NCBI RefSeq assembly: GCF_018739885.1
Contig: NZ_JADOES010000001.1
Coordinates: forward strand, 124,001 to 188,000
DNA: 64,000 nt
Origin: Leptothoe spongobia TAU-MAC 1115
Lineage (GTDB): Bacteria; Cyanobacteriota; Cyanobacteriia; Phormidesmidales; Phormidesmidaceae
Direction of reading: 5' to 3'
How positions within the stretch are numbered: the stretch's first letter is position 1; the number at the start of each line of letters is the position of its first letter. Of this stretch, positions 27,627 through 35,213 are shown piece after piece. The notes beneath the pieces were generated by a model. That model worked only from the letters and a program-made list of their open reading frames with translations, did no database searches and was not told the origin of the DNA. The position numbers and the translations under genes are program-made.

Positions 27627-29078
27627 ATGAGCTTGGGCACTATCGTATCTACTCGTTGGAATAAATCACTCACAATATTTTCTCTCTTTTTTCTTTTATG
27701 CGCTTTGTTGACAACCCTAAAGGTTGCCAGTTGGAATGATGCGTCAAGGATGGCCTTGATTCAATCTCTGGTAGAGCATAGAACATTTATTATTGATGAC
27801 TCTATTTTCTCCAGAACAGGCGATAAGGTCTTTTTCAATCAGCATTTCTATTCTGACAAGCCGCCCATATTGGCTATCCTTGCATCACCGATTTACTTTG
27901 TCTTATATCGATTAGGCATCTCTTTGGCAAGCCAGGAATGGCTGGCCTACTATCTGATCACATTACTATCTATCGGCATTTTGTCTGCCCTGGGACTAGC
28001 CGTTTTTAGAAAAATCATCAAAGACTTTTGTCTGGCCAGTGATGAATGGTCAGATCTGGTGACGTTTATTGTCGGGACTGGTACCCTGCTCTTACCCTAC
28101 TCTTTGCTTTTCAATAATCATGCGCCCAGTGGAGTTCTGATACTGATAGGGTTTTATTTTCTGCTTGACTTTAGGAGAACAGTCAAACTTAAACAGGCTG
28201 TCTATGCTGGCCTGGTTTTCTCATTGGCTGGTGGCATCGATATTACTCAGTTTTTATTCCTGCCATTTGTCTTTATTCTCTTTGCTATCCGGTCGCTCAA
28301 AGCTGGGCTAACCTTTGCGATCGCTTGTCTTCCTATAATTGCCCTATATCTCTTTTTGAATCTGCATACGTCTGGCAGCTTTCTGCCTCCGGCGATGAAC
28401 GCATCCTTGTGGGACTATCCAGGTTCTGCCTTTGGACCAGAGAATTTGTCAGCGTTGGCTAAGCATGACAGCATTGCAAATGTATTGTTTTATGCCTTTC
28501 ATATGTTAATTGGAAATCGAGGCTTGCTTTCCCATACGCCTCTGTTATTGCTTGCCATTCTTGGCTTGGGGGCTACATTTAAGGCAAATTGGCGATTTCG
28601 CTATAAAACAGAATATATCTGCCTATTATTTGTATGTCTGCTCTATGTGGGTATCTATATATACAAGTCTATCAACTATAGCGGTTGGGCATATGGCGTG
28701 CGGTGGTTTGTTTCACCTATATTCTTTCTGTGCCTCTCGATCGCATGGCTAGAAAATGCGGTTAGATCATCTCGGCTCATGAGACTATTCTTTGTTGGGC
28801 TTACGTGCCTGTCAATTTTGATCTCCTTGATCGGTACGTACAAACCATTTACCCCACTGCCCTATGTTGATGCAGATTCTAAAGGGCGCTTGCATCCAGT
28901 GAATACTATTGTTGTCGGTGCACACCTGATTATGCAGGATCTGTATAATCCATCAATTCCAGACCGAAGTAAGAGAGAACTCTTTTTGGGGGCCAGATTG
29001 ATCATAGGAACAGTTGCCATATATTCCCTATTTTTCAAATTGATGAAAAACTTATCACCATTGCCCCATAAGGATTAA
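27627..29078 (+). CDS. Multi-pass membrane protein, GT-C glycosyltransferase-like
   Basis: 483 residues with about 10-12 hydrophobic helices. The first loop is periplasmic-size and carries HFYSDKPPILAILASP (about 72-87), the kind of acidic/DKPP motif seen in the first loop of GT-C and ArnT/PMT-like transferases that use polyprenyl-phosphate sugars. A polar C-terminal loop (about 410-455) is followed by a last helix. I infer a lipid-linked sugar transferase, but the family match is weak. Convergent with the graspetide ligase gene; no evidence that it belongs to that cluster. Confidence 0.55.
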   Translation: MSLGTIVSTRWNKSLTIFSLFFLLCALLTTLKVASWNDASRMALIQSLVEHRTFIIDDSIFSRTGDKVFFNQHFYSDKPPILAILASPIYFVLYRLGISLASQEWLAYYLITLLSIGILSALGLAVFRKIIKDFCLASDEWSDLVTFIVGTGTLLLPYSLLFNNHAPSGVLILIGFYFLLDFRRTVKLKQAVYAGLVFSLAGGIDITQFLFLPFVFILFAIRSLKAGLTFAIACLPIIALYLFLNLHTSGSFLPPAMNASLWDYPGSAFGPENLSALAKHDSIANVLFYAFHMLIGNRGLLSHTPLLLLAILGLGATFKANWRFRYKTEYICLLFVCLLYVGIYIYKSINYSGWAYGVRWFVSPIFFLCLSIAWLENAVRSSRLMRLFFVGLTCLSILISLIGTYKPFTPLPYVDADSKGRLHPVNTIVVGAHLIMQDLYNPSIPDRSKRELFLGARLIIGTVAIYSLFFKLMKNLSPLPHKD

Positions 29079-29121
29079 TACACCATCTTTACATCCATTG
29101 ATATAAGAAATTCAACAGCTT

Positions 29122-30006
29122 TTAACCGTTTACCAGTTCCCGTACCATTGCTTCACATAGGGCTCCATTAGCGACCTGATCAAATCGAGCAAACATGGGT
29201 GAGCTATTTAGCTCTAAGAAAATCAGTTTTTTCGTTTTGGGATCAGTTTTGAAGTCTGCTGCACCAAAGTTCATCTTCAATGCGGTCATGAGTGCCCTGA
29301 GTGCGCCTACTTCAGGCGGAACCGTATCTAACAGCAACAGTTCTGCATCTTGTTTGATGCGATAATCGAGTGAGTTGCTGCGCACTTCAAAGGCAAAGGC
29401 GTAGTTACCAACAATGTAAATCCGAACTTCAGGGGCTACTAATTTGTTTTGGACGATGGCGGGTGTCGCAGTGCAGCCTGTGTGAAATTCAACCGAGTGC
29501 ATTAGTTGTTCTAAGGGATAACAATAGTCTCCTCCTGCGACCGGCTTAGCTATTGCTCCTCCAGCATCAATCTCCCGCAACCGAGATTCTTCATTAGTAA
29601 TACAGGTCCAAGGAATCGATAACCCCAGCTGGTGCGCCAGCATGAGCATGGCAGGCTTATTCCCCACAGCTGGCAGCTGATCTCGATTAAATAAATGAAT
29701 ATCTGGCTGGGATAGTAACCATCCATAAATGGTTTGATACCATCCTGTAGCCCGCTGAGATACTTCAGGACGAGAGTCACCTTGGAAAACGTCATAGCGA
29801 ATAAATGCTCCTGATGGTTTAATTGTTTGATTGTTTACAGTGGGGGTGCTATCCGCTATCCGCCATGAGAAAGCTGGACTTTCCTGTTGATTCTGGCGAA
29901 TGTCACAGACAGAGACCCCCATATTTTCAGCTGTTTTAGCTAATCGTGTCAGGTTAGGGTCGGATGTTCCCCCTGCGATGAGCAATGGTTTCTTATTAGG
30001 CAGCAT
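29122..30006 (-). CDS. ATP-grasp ligase, putative graspetide (omega-ester peptide) macrocyclase
   Basis: 294 residues. After a pre-ATP-grasp domain (FIRYDVFQGD at about 68-77, in the place of the WYRR-type motif of MvdC/MvdD) comes NKPAMLMLAHQLGLSIPWTC (116-135), resembling the nK-x-A-x3-Gl-x-vP-x-T pattern of RiPP ATP-grasp enzymes. AIAKPVAGGD supplies an ATP-binding Lys (154), EVRIYIVGNYAFAFEV (193-208) fits the family's VRV-x-VVG strand, and FGAADFKTDPK leads to IFLELNSSPMF with the metal-binding ExN (Glu265, Asn267). It lies 61 bases downstream of the repeat-rich precursor. Predicted role: ATP-dependent ester bonds between Thr/Ser and Glu side chains of that precursor. A glutathione-synthase-like or RimK-type ligase is the alternative. 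Confidence 0.82.
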   Translation of the reverse strand: MLPNKKPLLIAGGTSDPNLTRLAKTAENMGVSVCDIRQNQQESPAFSWRIADSTPTVNNQTIKPSGAFIRYDVFQGDSRPEVSQRATGWYQTIYGWLLSQPDIHLFNRDQLPAVGNKPAMLMLAHQLGLSIPWTCITNEESRLREIDAGGAIAKPVAGGDYCYPLEQLMHSVEFHTGCTATPAIVQNKLVAPEVRIYIVGNYAFAFEVRSNSLDYRIKQDAELLLLDTVPPEVGALRALMTALKMNFGAADFKTDPKTKKLIFLELNSSPMFARFDQVANGALCEAMVRELVNG

Positions 30007-30067
30007 CTTTGTTCATAGTGACGGCAAGGGGCATCCCAGAGCTATTAGGTGATTTTTGAGCAGCTCC

Positions 30068-30721
30068 TTAGTAGCGACCAAATGGACCACCCCAGATGGG
30101 TGGTCGTGGATTATCCACTCTTGGATCGGTCATCGGCTCTTCTTCGCCGATGGCTAAAGTGGTTATTGGTGGGCCTTCTTCTCCCAATGCCAGAGTGGTG
30201 AAAGGTGGATTTTCTTCGCCAAAGGCGCGAGTTGAGGGTACGGGTCCCTCTTCTCCTAGGGCTTCGGTGGTTAGGGGAGGACCTTCTTCGCCCAGAGCGC
30301 GAGTTGAGGGGAAAGGATCTTCTTCACCGATGGCAAAGGTAGTAAAGGTGGGGCCTTCTTCGCCGATGGCTAGAGTAGTGATGGGGCCTGGAGAATTAGG
30401 CGATGGAGTGATAAATTCGGACGCATGGACGGTAATGCTATTGATCCGTCCTGAGACAATGACTGCATCTGCGCCAGTGCTGGGGGCAACTTCTATGGAT
30501 GCGGAGATGGGTGTGAGAACTGGCAGGGCAATGCCTGTAGGTCTATCGGCATCAAAGCTGAAGTCTAGAACAGCGTCTTCAGGTGCTGGGTCCACTGAGT
30601 TGTTGAGACGTGGGTTTGTCCAACCTGAGCTGGCGGCAAATCCGGATGCTTGAATGCATAGTCTCAAAGGGGATTCACTGTGTTTGATGACAGTAACCTG
30701 AGTGACCTGAAAGATTTTCAT
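30068..30721 (-). CDS. Putative multi-core graspetide precursor peptide
   Basis: 217 residues. Residues 1-112 form an ordinary-looking leader (one Cys, DFSFDADRPTGIALPV, SGRINSITVHASEF). Residues 113-195 are seven units of 12 residues with the pattern [T/S]T-x-A-[I/L/F]-GEE followed by P-containing spacers; TT/ST pairs lie at 115, 127, 139, 151, 163, 175, 187 and EE pairs six residues later. Spacing is exactly TTxxxxEE, the plesiocin-type core in which Thr hydroxyls are esterified to Glu side chains. A tail of about 22 residues (ends PPIWGGPFGRY) follows. The ligase gene is next on the same strand. Expected product: seven bicyclic hairpins. A non-modified repeat protein is the alternative. 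Confidence 0.8.
   Translation of the reverse strand: MKIFQVTQVTVIKHSESPLRLCIQASGFAASSGWTNPRLNNSVDPAPEDAVLDFSFDADRPTGIALPVLTPISASIEVAPSTGADAVIVSGRINSITVHASEFITPSPNSPGPITTLAIGEEGPTFTTFAIGEEDPFPSTRALGEEGPPLTTEALGEEGPVPSTRAFGEENPPFTTLALGEEGPPITTLAIGEEEPMTDPRVDNPRPPIWGGPFGRY
30137..30385 (-). repeat. Seven 36-bp coding repeats of the graspetide cores
   Basis: Codons 113-195 of the precursor. Strict 36-base period. Units 3 and 5 (PSTRALGEEG, PSTRAFGEEN) are alike, as are the units following them, so the array probably grew partly by duplication of a two-unit block. On the plus strand the repeated unit is seen as CTTCTTCgCCnATGGC-like blocks. Confidence 0.9.
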
Positions 30722-30971
30722 ACTTGTCCTCCACGAAATATGATTGTCTAGCTAATCGATATCGACGCAGCCTAAATTTGAGCAACGTTGCAGTGAGTAA
30801 TGAAAGTGTTGAATTATAGGCCTATTGGATATGTCTTATTACTGCCTCAGACTTGGCAAGTCGTGAGATTTAGAAGATGTGACCAATAGATGCTGGTTAA
30901 GAGCGTATTTTAGTTTGTTTTGGCTGGTGAGCACCCTAAGCACAGGATATAAAAAGGCTCTTCCTGGGACT

Positions 30972-30989
30972 AGTACCCTGCTGGGTACT
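30972..30989. other. Small hairpin upstream of the precursor gene
   Basis: AGTACCC, loop TGCT, GGGTACT. It lies 251 bases upstream of the precursor start in the gene-free stretch 30722-31131, which otherwise shows nothing I recognise. Confidence 0.35.
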
Positions 30990-31131
30990 CTTCTATTGGG
31001 TATAAACTACCTGAGTGGAGAACAAAATAGCCTCGCGTAGTAGTCAGCTGGATTTTGAGACGACCAGTGTTGAATCAGCTGTATTTAATCCGTTTAATTT
31101 TGTGTAGATCGATGAGTTGTTCTAGATAAAT

Positions 31132-31398
31132 CTAATTGGTTTCACCACGGAACTTGATGTATTCATTGAATACCTGCTGAATTTTGGTTCCATACTGTGT
31201 AGCTACTGAATCCATTGGGTAATGCCTCCTTATCTGGGTCAAAGGTGAGTAGTCGGACAAGTTGATCTTCTAGCAAAATTTGACCAGTTTCTTCTGAACT
31301 AATGTTTTCTGAAACACTTTGTGGTTTCGTTCGTCAATTTCTACAGACAGGCTAATTGCCTGTTTTTCAGGGGCTGCGCTGACTATGTTCAGATACAT
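31132..31398 (-). pseudogene. Probable decayed small gene
   Basis: On the minus strand an ATG at 31398 opens a coding-like stretch (SAAPEKQAISLSVEIDERNH) that hits a stop after about 42 codons. The next frame continues with ISSEETGQILLEDQLVRLLT and DPDKEALP, and a third frame with a good AAGGAGG ribosome-binding site gives a 27-codon ORF at 31132-31215 (DSVATQYGTKIQQVFNEY). Three consecutive protein-like pieces in three frames suggest one gene with two frameshifts. No family is recognised. Confidence 0.35.
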
Positions 31399-31438
31399 CT
31401 ACTACTTATCTGACTAGCATCACTATGACGATTCACGT

Positions 31439-32308
31439 ATGCAAATTGTTAAGCAAACCTCCTCAGAGCTGTCCCTGAGGAACCAGCCCTCACGCCTAAG
31501 TAAAGGATTTATTGGCCTTTGGGCCTTATTATTTTCAGGCATTCCTCTGGTAATCATGGGGGCTTGGATCTATAACCTGGGTGTGACCCAGCTCAGCTGT
31601 CAGCGAGTAGAGCCTAGCCAGGTGATGTGCGATCGCACCCAAACCCGACTCCTTGGCTTTATGCCCGGTCCCACCAGCACCTTCGACCAAGTCACCGCCG
31701 CTACCATGAAAACCTCCGCCGGTGCTGATAGCGATGGCGTCCGCACCGTGGATCATTGGGTTGTGCTACAAACCAGCAACGGTGAAGCCACCTACATCGA
31801 AGACCCCATTCGCATCAACGGACGCAAAGGGTCACCTGACGAAATGCAGGCCATCACGGACCAGATCAACGAGTTCCTCGCCTCTGATCAAGCCAGCGTA
31901 TCGATGCAGCGAGATCTACGCTTTCGCCTTGGCAATAGCATTTTTCCCCTAGGATTCATGGGGCTGTTTGTACTGATTGGAAGCACCGTCGTTTACTTCT
32001 CCTTTCGCTCAGAGGAGCTGGTGTTTGACAAAAACACACGACAGTTTCGCTGCAGTCGTCAAACCCTCTTGGGTAGCAAAACCTGGCAGTGCCCCCTCAA
32101 CGAAATTCAGGATGTCATCGTAGATGTCCAAATTGATAGCGATGGTGACCCTACCTATGCTCTCAAATTAATACCTCAGCAGGGCAAGAGGGCGCTGATT
32201 CCTGGTTCTAAAAGCCATGTGGAAGCTGCCTGCAATACGATTCGCAATTTTCTACAGAGCAGTTCACCTATTGGATTGGAGGGCTATGCTGGGTCAGCTC
32301 AGGCCTAA
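31439..32308 (+). CDS. Hypothetical membrane protein with two transmembrane helices
   Basis: 289 residues. Helix 1 at about 24-45 (IGLWALLFSGIPLVIMGAWI), a middle domain of about 120 residues with two Cys (LSCQRVEPSQVMCDR), helix 2 at about 165-188 (SIFPLGFMGLFVLIGSTVVY), then a C-terminal cytoplasmic domain with strand-rich sequence (TRQFRCSRQTLLGSKTW, EIQDVIVDVQID) that looks like a small PH-like fold. No functional family recognised. Codon use is ordinary for the window. Confidence 0.7.
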   Translation: MQIVKQTSSELSLRNQPSRLSKGFIGLWALLFSGIPLVIMGAWIYNLGVTQLSCQRVEPSQVMCDRTQTRLLGFMPGPTSTFDQVTAATMKTSAGADSDGVRTVDHWVVLQTSNGEATYIEDPIRINGRKGSPDEMQAITDQINEFLASDQASVSMQRDLRFRLGNSIFPLGFMGLFVLIGSTVVYFSFRSEELVFDKNTRQFRCSRQTLLGSKTWQCPLNEIQDVIVDVQIDSDGDPTYALKLIPQQGKRALIPGSKSHVEAACNTIRNFLQSSSPIGLEGYAGSAQA

Positions 32309-32399
32309 TCAAAAACTGACGGAAAAATATAAATGACCCAGCATCATACCAAATCTGAATTGCTCAACCCCGATTCAATGTGCGTTTTTTTAGACTAAA

Positions 32400-32458
32400 C
32401 CACGTCCAAGTTGAAACCTGTAGTTTCTCCCATGGTAAAACTCCGGTTCTGGACGTGG
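32400..32458. other. Possible structured RNA or element remnant
   Basis: CCACGTCCA (32400-32408) and TGGACGTGG (32450-32458) are exact complements enclosing 41 bases that contain a second hairpin (GAAAC-CTGTA-GTTTC). It lies in the otherwise empty 347-base gap 32309-32655. Confidence 0.45.
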
Positions 32459-32655
32459 ACAAGGTTTAAGTGACCATAAAAAGAGTCTCCTTCTCCAATT
32501 AGAAAAAGAGACTTATTGATAGAAGATACTTTGTTTCTACTTGAAATAAAACGTTGACGCCACACGAACAAGGTTACGCATCAAGATACTTGCTTACCCC
32601 ATGATACTGGCTAACAAATTCATGGGGCGTAGATCATATCCATCAGACTCAATGC

Positions 32656-32841
32656 CTAGACATCGTGATTGTACTTAACGCCACGGTAGGTAAGCTGTAC
32701 ACGCTGATGGGGATGGCTAGGCACCTTAAACGCCTTACGCTTCAAGGGAGCCCCACGGTACGTGCCAATGTTTTCAGTATCAGTCACTTGAATATTTTCG
32801 AAGTGCGCTTCGTAGTTTGCGCCAAGAAATGACAGTTTCAT
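32656..32841 (-). CDS. DUF4278 domain protein
   Basis: 61 residues. It starts MKLSFLGANYEA and ends LTYRGVKYNHDV; the YRG pairs (TYRGAP in the middle, TYRGVKY at the end) are typical of DUF4278, short cyanobacterial proteins of unknown function. Basic and without a signal or membrane segment. Single gene; an unusually clear GGAGGAACCAGC precedes the ATG. Confidence 0.8.
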   Translation of the reverse strand: MKLSFLGANYEAHFENIQVTDTENIGTYRGAPLKRKAFKVPSHPHQRVQLTYRGVKYNHDV

Positions 32842-33030
32842 GCTGGTTCCTCCAAATGTGTAGATGCGCTGACCGAAACTCGTGACTAAGGAAATAGTTG
32901 CTAAAGTTTCCCGTCAAAAACATCAAAACTGTGTAATTGAATACAGTTTATATTTTATGGAGGTGTATTAAAGCGAAGTTAGCAAAGCTTAAAGTAATAG
33001 TTAATCTTTGTTTAACTATTGGGCTCTAGC

Positions 33031-35103
33031 TCAGTGATCCGCGTTGGCCAGTCCCAGGCTATCGAGCATAAAGGTATATTCAAAGGCCGTTTCTTCGAGC
33101 CAGCCGTAGCGTCCAGAAGCTCCGCCGTGACCAGCATCCATATTGGTTTTGAGGAGTAGCCGGTTCTGGTCAGTTTTTAGGGCCCGCAGTTTTGCCGTCC
33201 ACTTGGCAGGTTCCCAATACGATACGCGGGGATCGTTCAGACCTCCGGTAATCAATAGGTCTGGGTAATCCTGGGCAGTGACATTGTCATAGGGGGAGTA
33301 GGACTTCATGTAGTCGTAGAATGCTTTCTCATTGGGGTTGCCCCATTCGTCCCACTCCATAACTGATAACGGTAGGCTAGGGTCCAGGATCGTGGTGACG
33401 ACATCGACAAAGGGGACAGCTGCGATCGCAACCTTAAATAATTCAGGCCGCATATTGAGCACTGCCCCCATCAATAGTCCCCCAGCACTACCGCCATAGA
33501 TTGCCAGTTTGTCTGCATGGGTCCATTGGTGCTCGATGAGATACTCAGCACAGGCAATAAAGTCTGTAAATGTATTCTTTTTGTAGAGAAACTTGCCGTC
33601 CTCATACCAGGGACGACCCATCTCGCCACCGCCGCGAATGTGGGCAATCCCATAGACCATGCCCCGATCCAATAGCGATAGGCGAATAGAAGAAAAGGAC
33701 GCGGCAGAGGGGTACCCATAGGAACCATAGGCATAGAGCAGTAGCGGGTTGGTACCATTGCGCTTTAGCCCCTTTTTGTACACCAAGGAGATAGGGACTT
33801 GGGTGCCGTCTGGAGCAGTTGCCATCAGCCATTCGCTCTGGTATTGGTTGCGATCATAGCCTCCAACCACAGGCATCTCTTTCTTTAGCTCGCGCTCGTG
33901 GGTATCCATATCATGGTCAAACACTGACGATGGCGTGATCAATGAGGTATAGCTAAATCGGAGAATTTTGTTATCAAACTCTGGCATAGCCCCAGCCCAG
34001 ACTGAGTAGGTGGGTTCTGGAAAGTCTAAGTTAGTTTCTTGGCCTGTGGAAAGTTTCTGGATGCGAATAGTGGGCAGACCTCCCTGACGCTCGTAGATAA
34101 CCAGGTGATCGATAAAGACACTAATGCCCTTGAGCTGCACATCAGAACGATGGGGGATGACGGTTTTCCAGTTCTCTTTCCCTAAGGCATTAACCGGTGT
34201 CACCATTAGTTTAGAGTTGATGGCATCTTCGTTGGTGACAATGTAAAACCGGTCGGAGTCTTTGTCATTTCCAGGATGGTGAGAGATGGAATATTCCACC
34301 CCATGCTGCCGTGGAGCAACTATTTGAAAGTCTCCGTCGGGATGGTTAGCATCGAGAATATGAATCTCAGATGTGATCTTACTGTTGATTGAAATCAGCA
34401 CATAGGCTTCACTGCGAGTGCCCCCCAAGGAGACATAAAAGGCTTCATCGGTTTCCTCGTAGATGAGCTGGTCGTTGCCAGGGTCTTCGCCGAGTCGATG
34501 TTTCCAGACCTGATAGGGGCGATGGGCGTCATCTAAACGGGTGTAAAACACCGTACGATTGTCATTGGCCCAGATCACTTCACTCATATCTTCAATCTCT
34601 TCTGGAAAGAGTTTGCCCGTAGTCAGGTCTTTGAAGACCAGGTTGCAACGTTCTGATCCATTGGTATCAGTGGCATAAGCGATTAGTTGATGATTGAGGC
34701 TGGTTTCATAGTCCCCCAGAGCAAAGAAATCATGACCTTTGGCTAGTTCATTTTCATCCAGCAAAATCTCTTCGGTGGCATCCAGGCTCCCTTGCTTGCG
34801 ACATAGAATGCGATAAGCCTTACCCTCTTCGGTGCGGCTGTAATAGAAATAGTCACCGTCCTTGGTCGGAACCGACAGATCGGTTTCCTGGATACGGCCC
34901 AGCATTTCATCGTATAGAGCTTTCTGGAAGTCCTGAGTATGTGCTGTCTGAGCGGCGGCGTAGTCGTTTTCAGCCTTGAGGTAGTCCAGGGTTAAGGGGG
35001 AGTTGCGATCGCGTAGCCAATAATAATCATCAATGCGAATATCCCCATGTTTTTCCAGGGTTTTCGGCTGCTTTTTAGCGATGGGTGCTCCAGACTGACT
35101 CAA
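33031..35103 (-). CDS. ptrB: Oligopeptidase B (S9 family serine peptidase)
   Basis: 690 residues. The N-terminal seven-bladed propeller domain (about 70-400) starts after DDYYWLRDRNSPLTLDYLKAEN; the catalytic alpha/beta-hydrolase domain contains the nucleophile in YGGSAGGLLMGAVLN (about 535), the Asp in LLITGGLNDPRVSYWEP (about 620) and the His in NMDAGHGGASGRYGWLEE (about 655). Glu/Asp residues lining the S1 pocket give the subfamily its preference for cleaving short peptides after Arg or Lys. Cytoplasmic. Divergent from the photolyase gene. Confidence 0.92.
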   Translation of the reverse strand: MSQSGAPIAKKQPKTLEKHGDIRIDDYYWLRDRNSPLTLDYLKAENDYAAAQTAHTQDFQKALYDEMLGRIQETDLSVPTKDGDYFYYSRTEEGKAYRILCRKQGSLDATEEILLDENELAKGHDFFALGDYETSLNHQLIAYATDTNGSERCNLVFKDLTTGKLFPEEIEDMSEVIWANDNRTVFYTRLDDAHRPYQVWKHRLGEDPGNDQLIYEETDEAFYVSLGGTRSEAYVLISINSKITSEIHILDANHPDGDFQIVAPRQHGVEYSISHHPGNDKDSDRFYIVTNEDAINSKLMVTPVNALGKENWKTVIPHRSDVQLKGISVFIDHLVIYERQGGLPTIRIQKLSTGQETNLDFPEPTYSVWAGAMPEFDNKILRFSYTSLITPSSVFDHDMDTHERELKKEMPVVGGYDRNQYQSEWLMATAPDGTQVPISLVYKKGLKRNGTNPLLLYAYGSYGYPSAASFSSIRLSLLDRGMVYGIAHIRGGGEMGRPWYEDGKFLYKKNTFTDFIACAEYLIEHQWTHADKLAIYGGSAGGLLMGAVLNMRPELFKVAIAAVPFVDVVTTILDPSLPLSVMEWDEWGNPNEKAFYDYMKSYSPYDNVTAQDYPDLLITGGLNDPRVSYWEPAKWTAKLRALKTDQNRLLLKTNMDAGHGGASGRYGWLEETAFEYTFMLDSLGLANADH

Positions 35104-35213
35104 AACCGTTAGCTCCTTTAGAGGGGGGTTTTTCTAGAATACTGAGCCAGTGACTTATTGGGGGAATAAAAACATTTATACTAGTCAGACTTCACCCATC
35201 CTTCTCAACCCCC

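Noticed and set aside
27627..29078. Membrane protein as exporter of the graspetide
   Set aside because: It is convergent with the cluster, separated by its own 3' end, and resembles GT-C transferases rather than peptide exporters.
30096..30653. Long open frame on the plus strand opposite the graspetide precursor
   Set aside because: It is an antisense shadow of the 36-base periodic repeats; the minus-strand frame has the conserved motif, sensible composition and the ligase neighbour.
31347..31367. Hairpin ACAGGC-TAATT-GCCTGT followed by TTTT as a terminator
   Set aside because: It falls inside the coding-like relic at 31132-31398, has only six pairs, and no plus-strand gene ends just before it.
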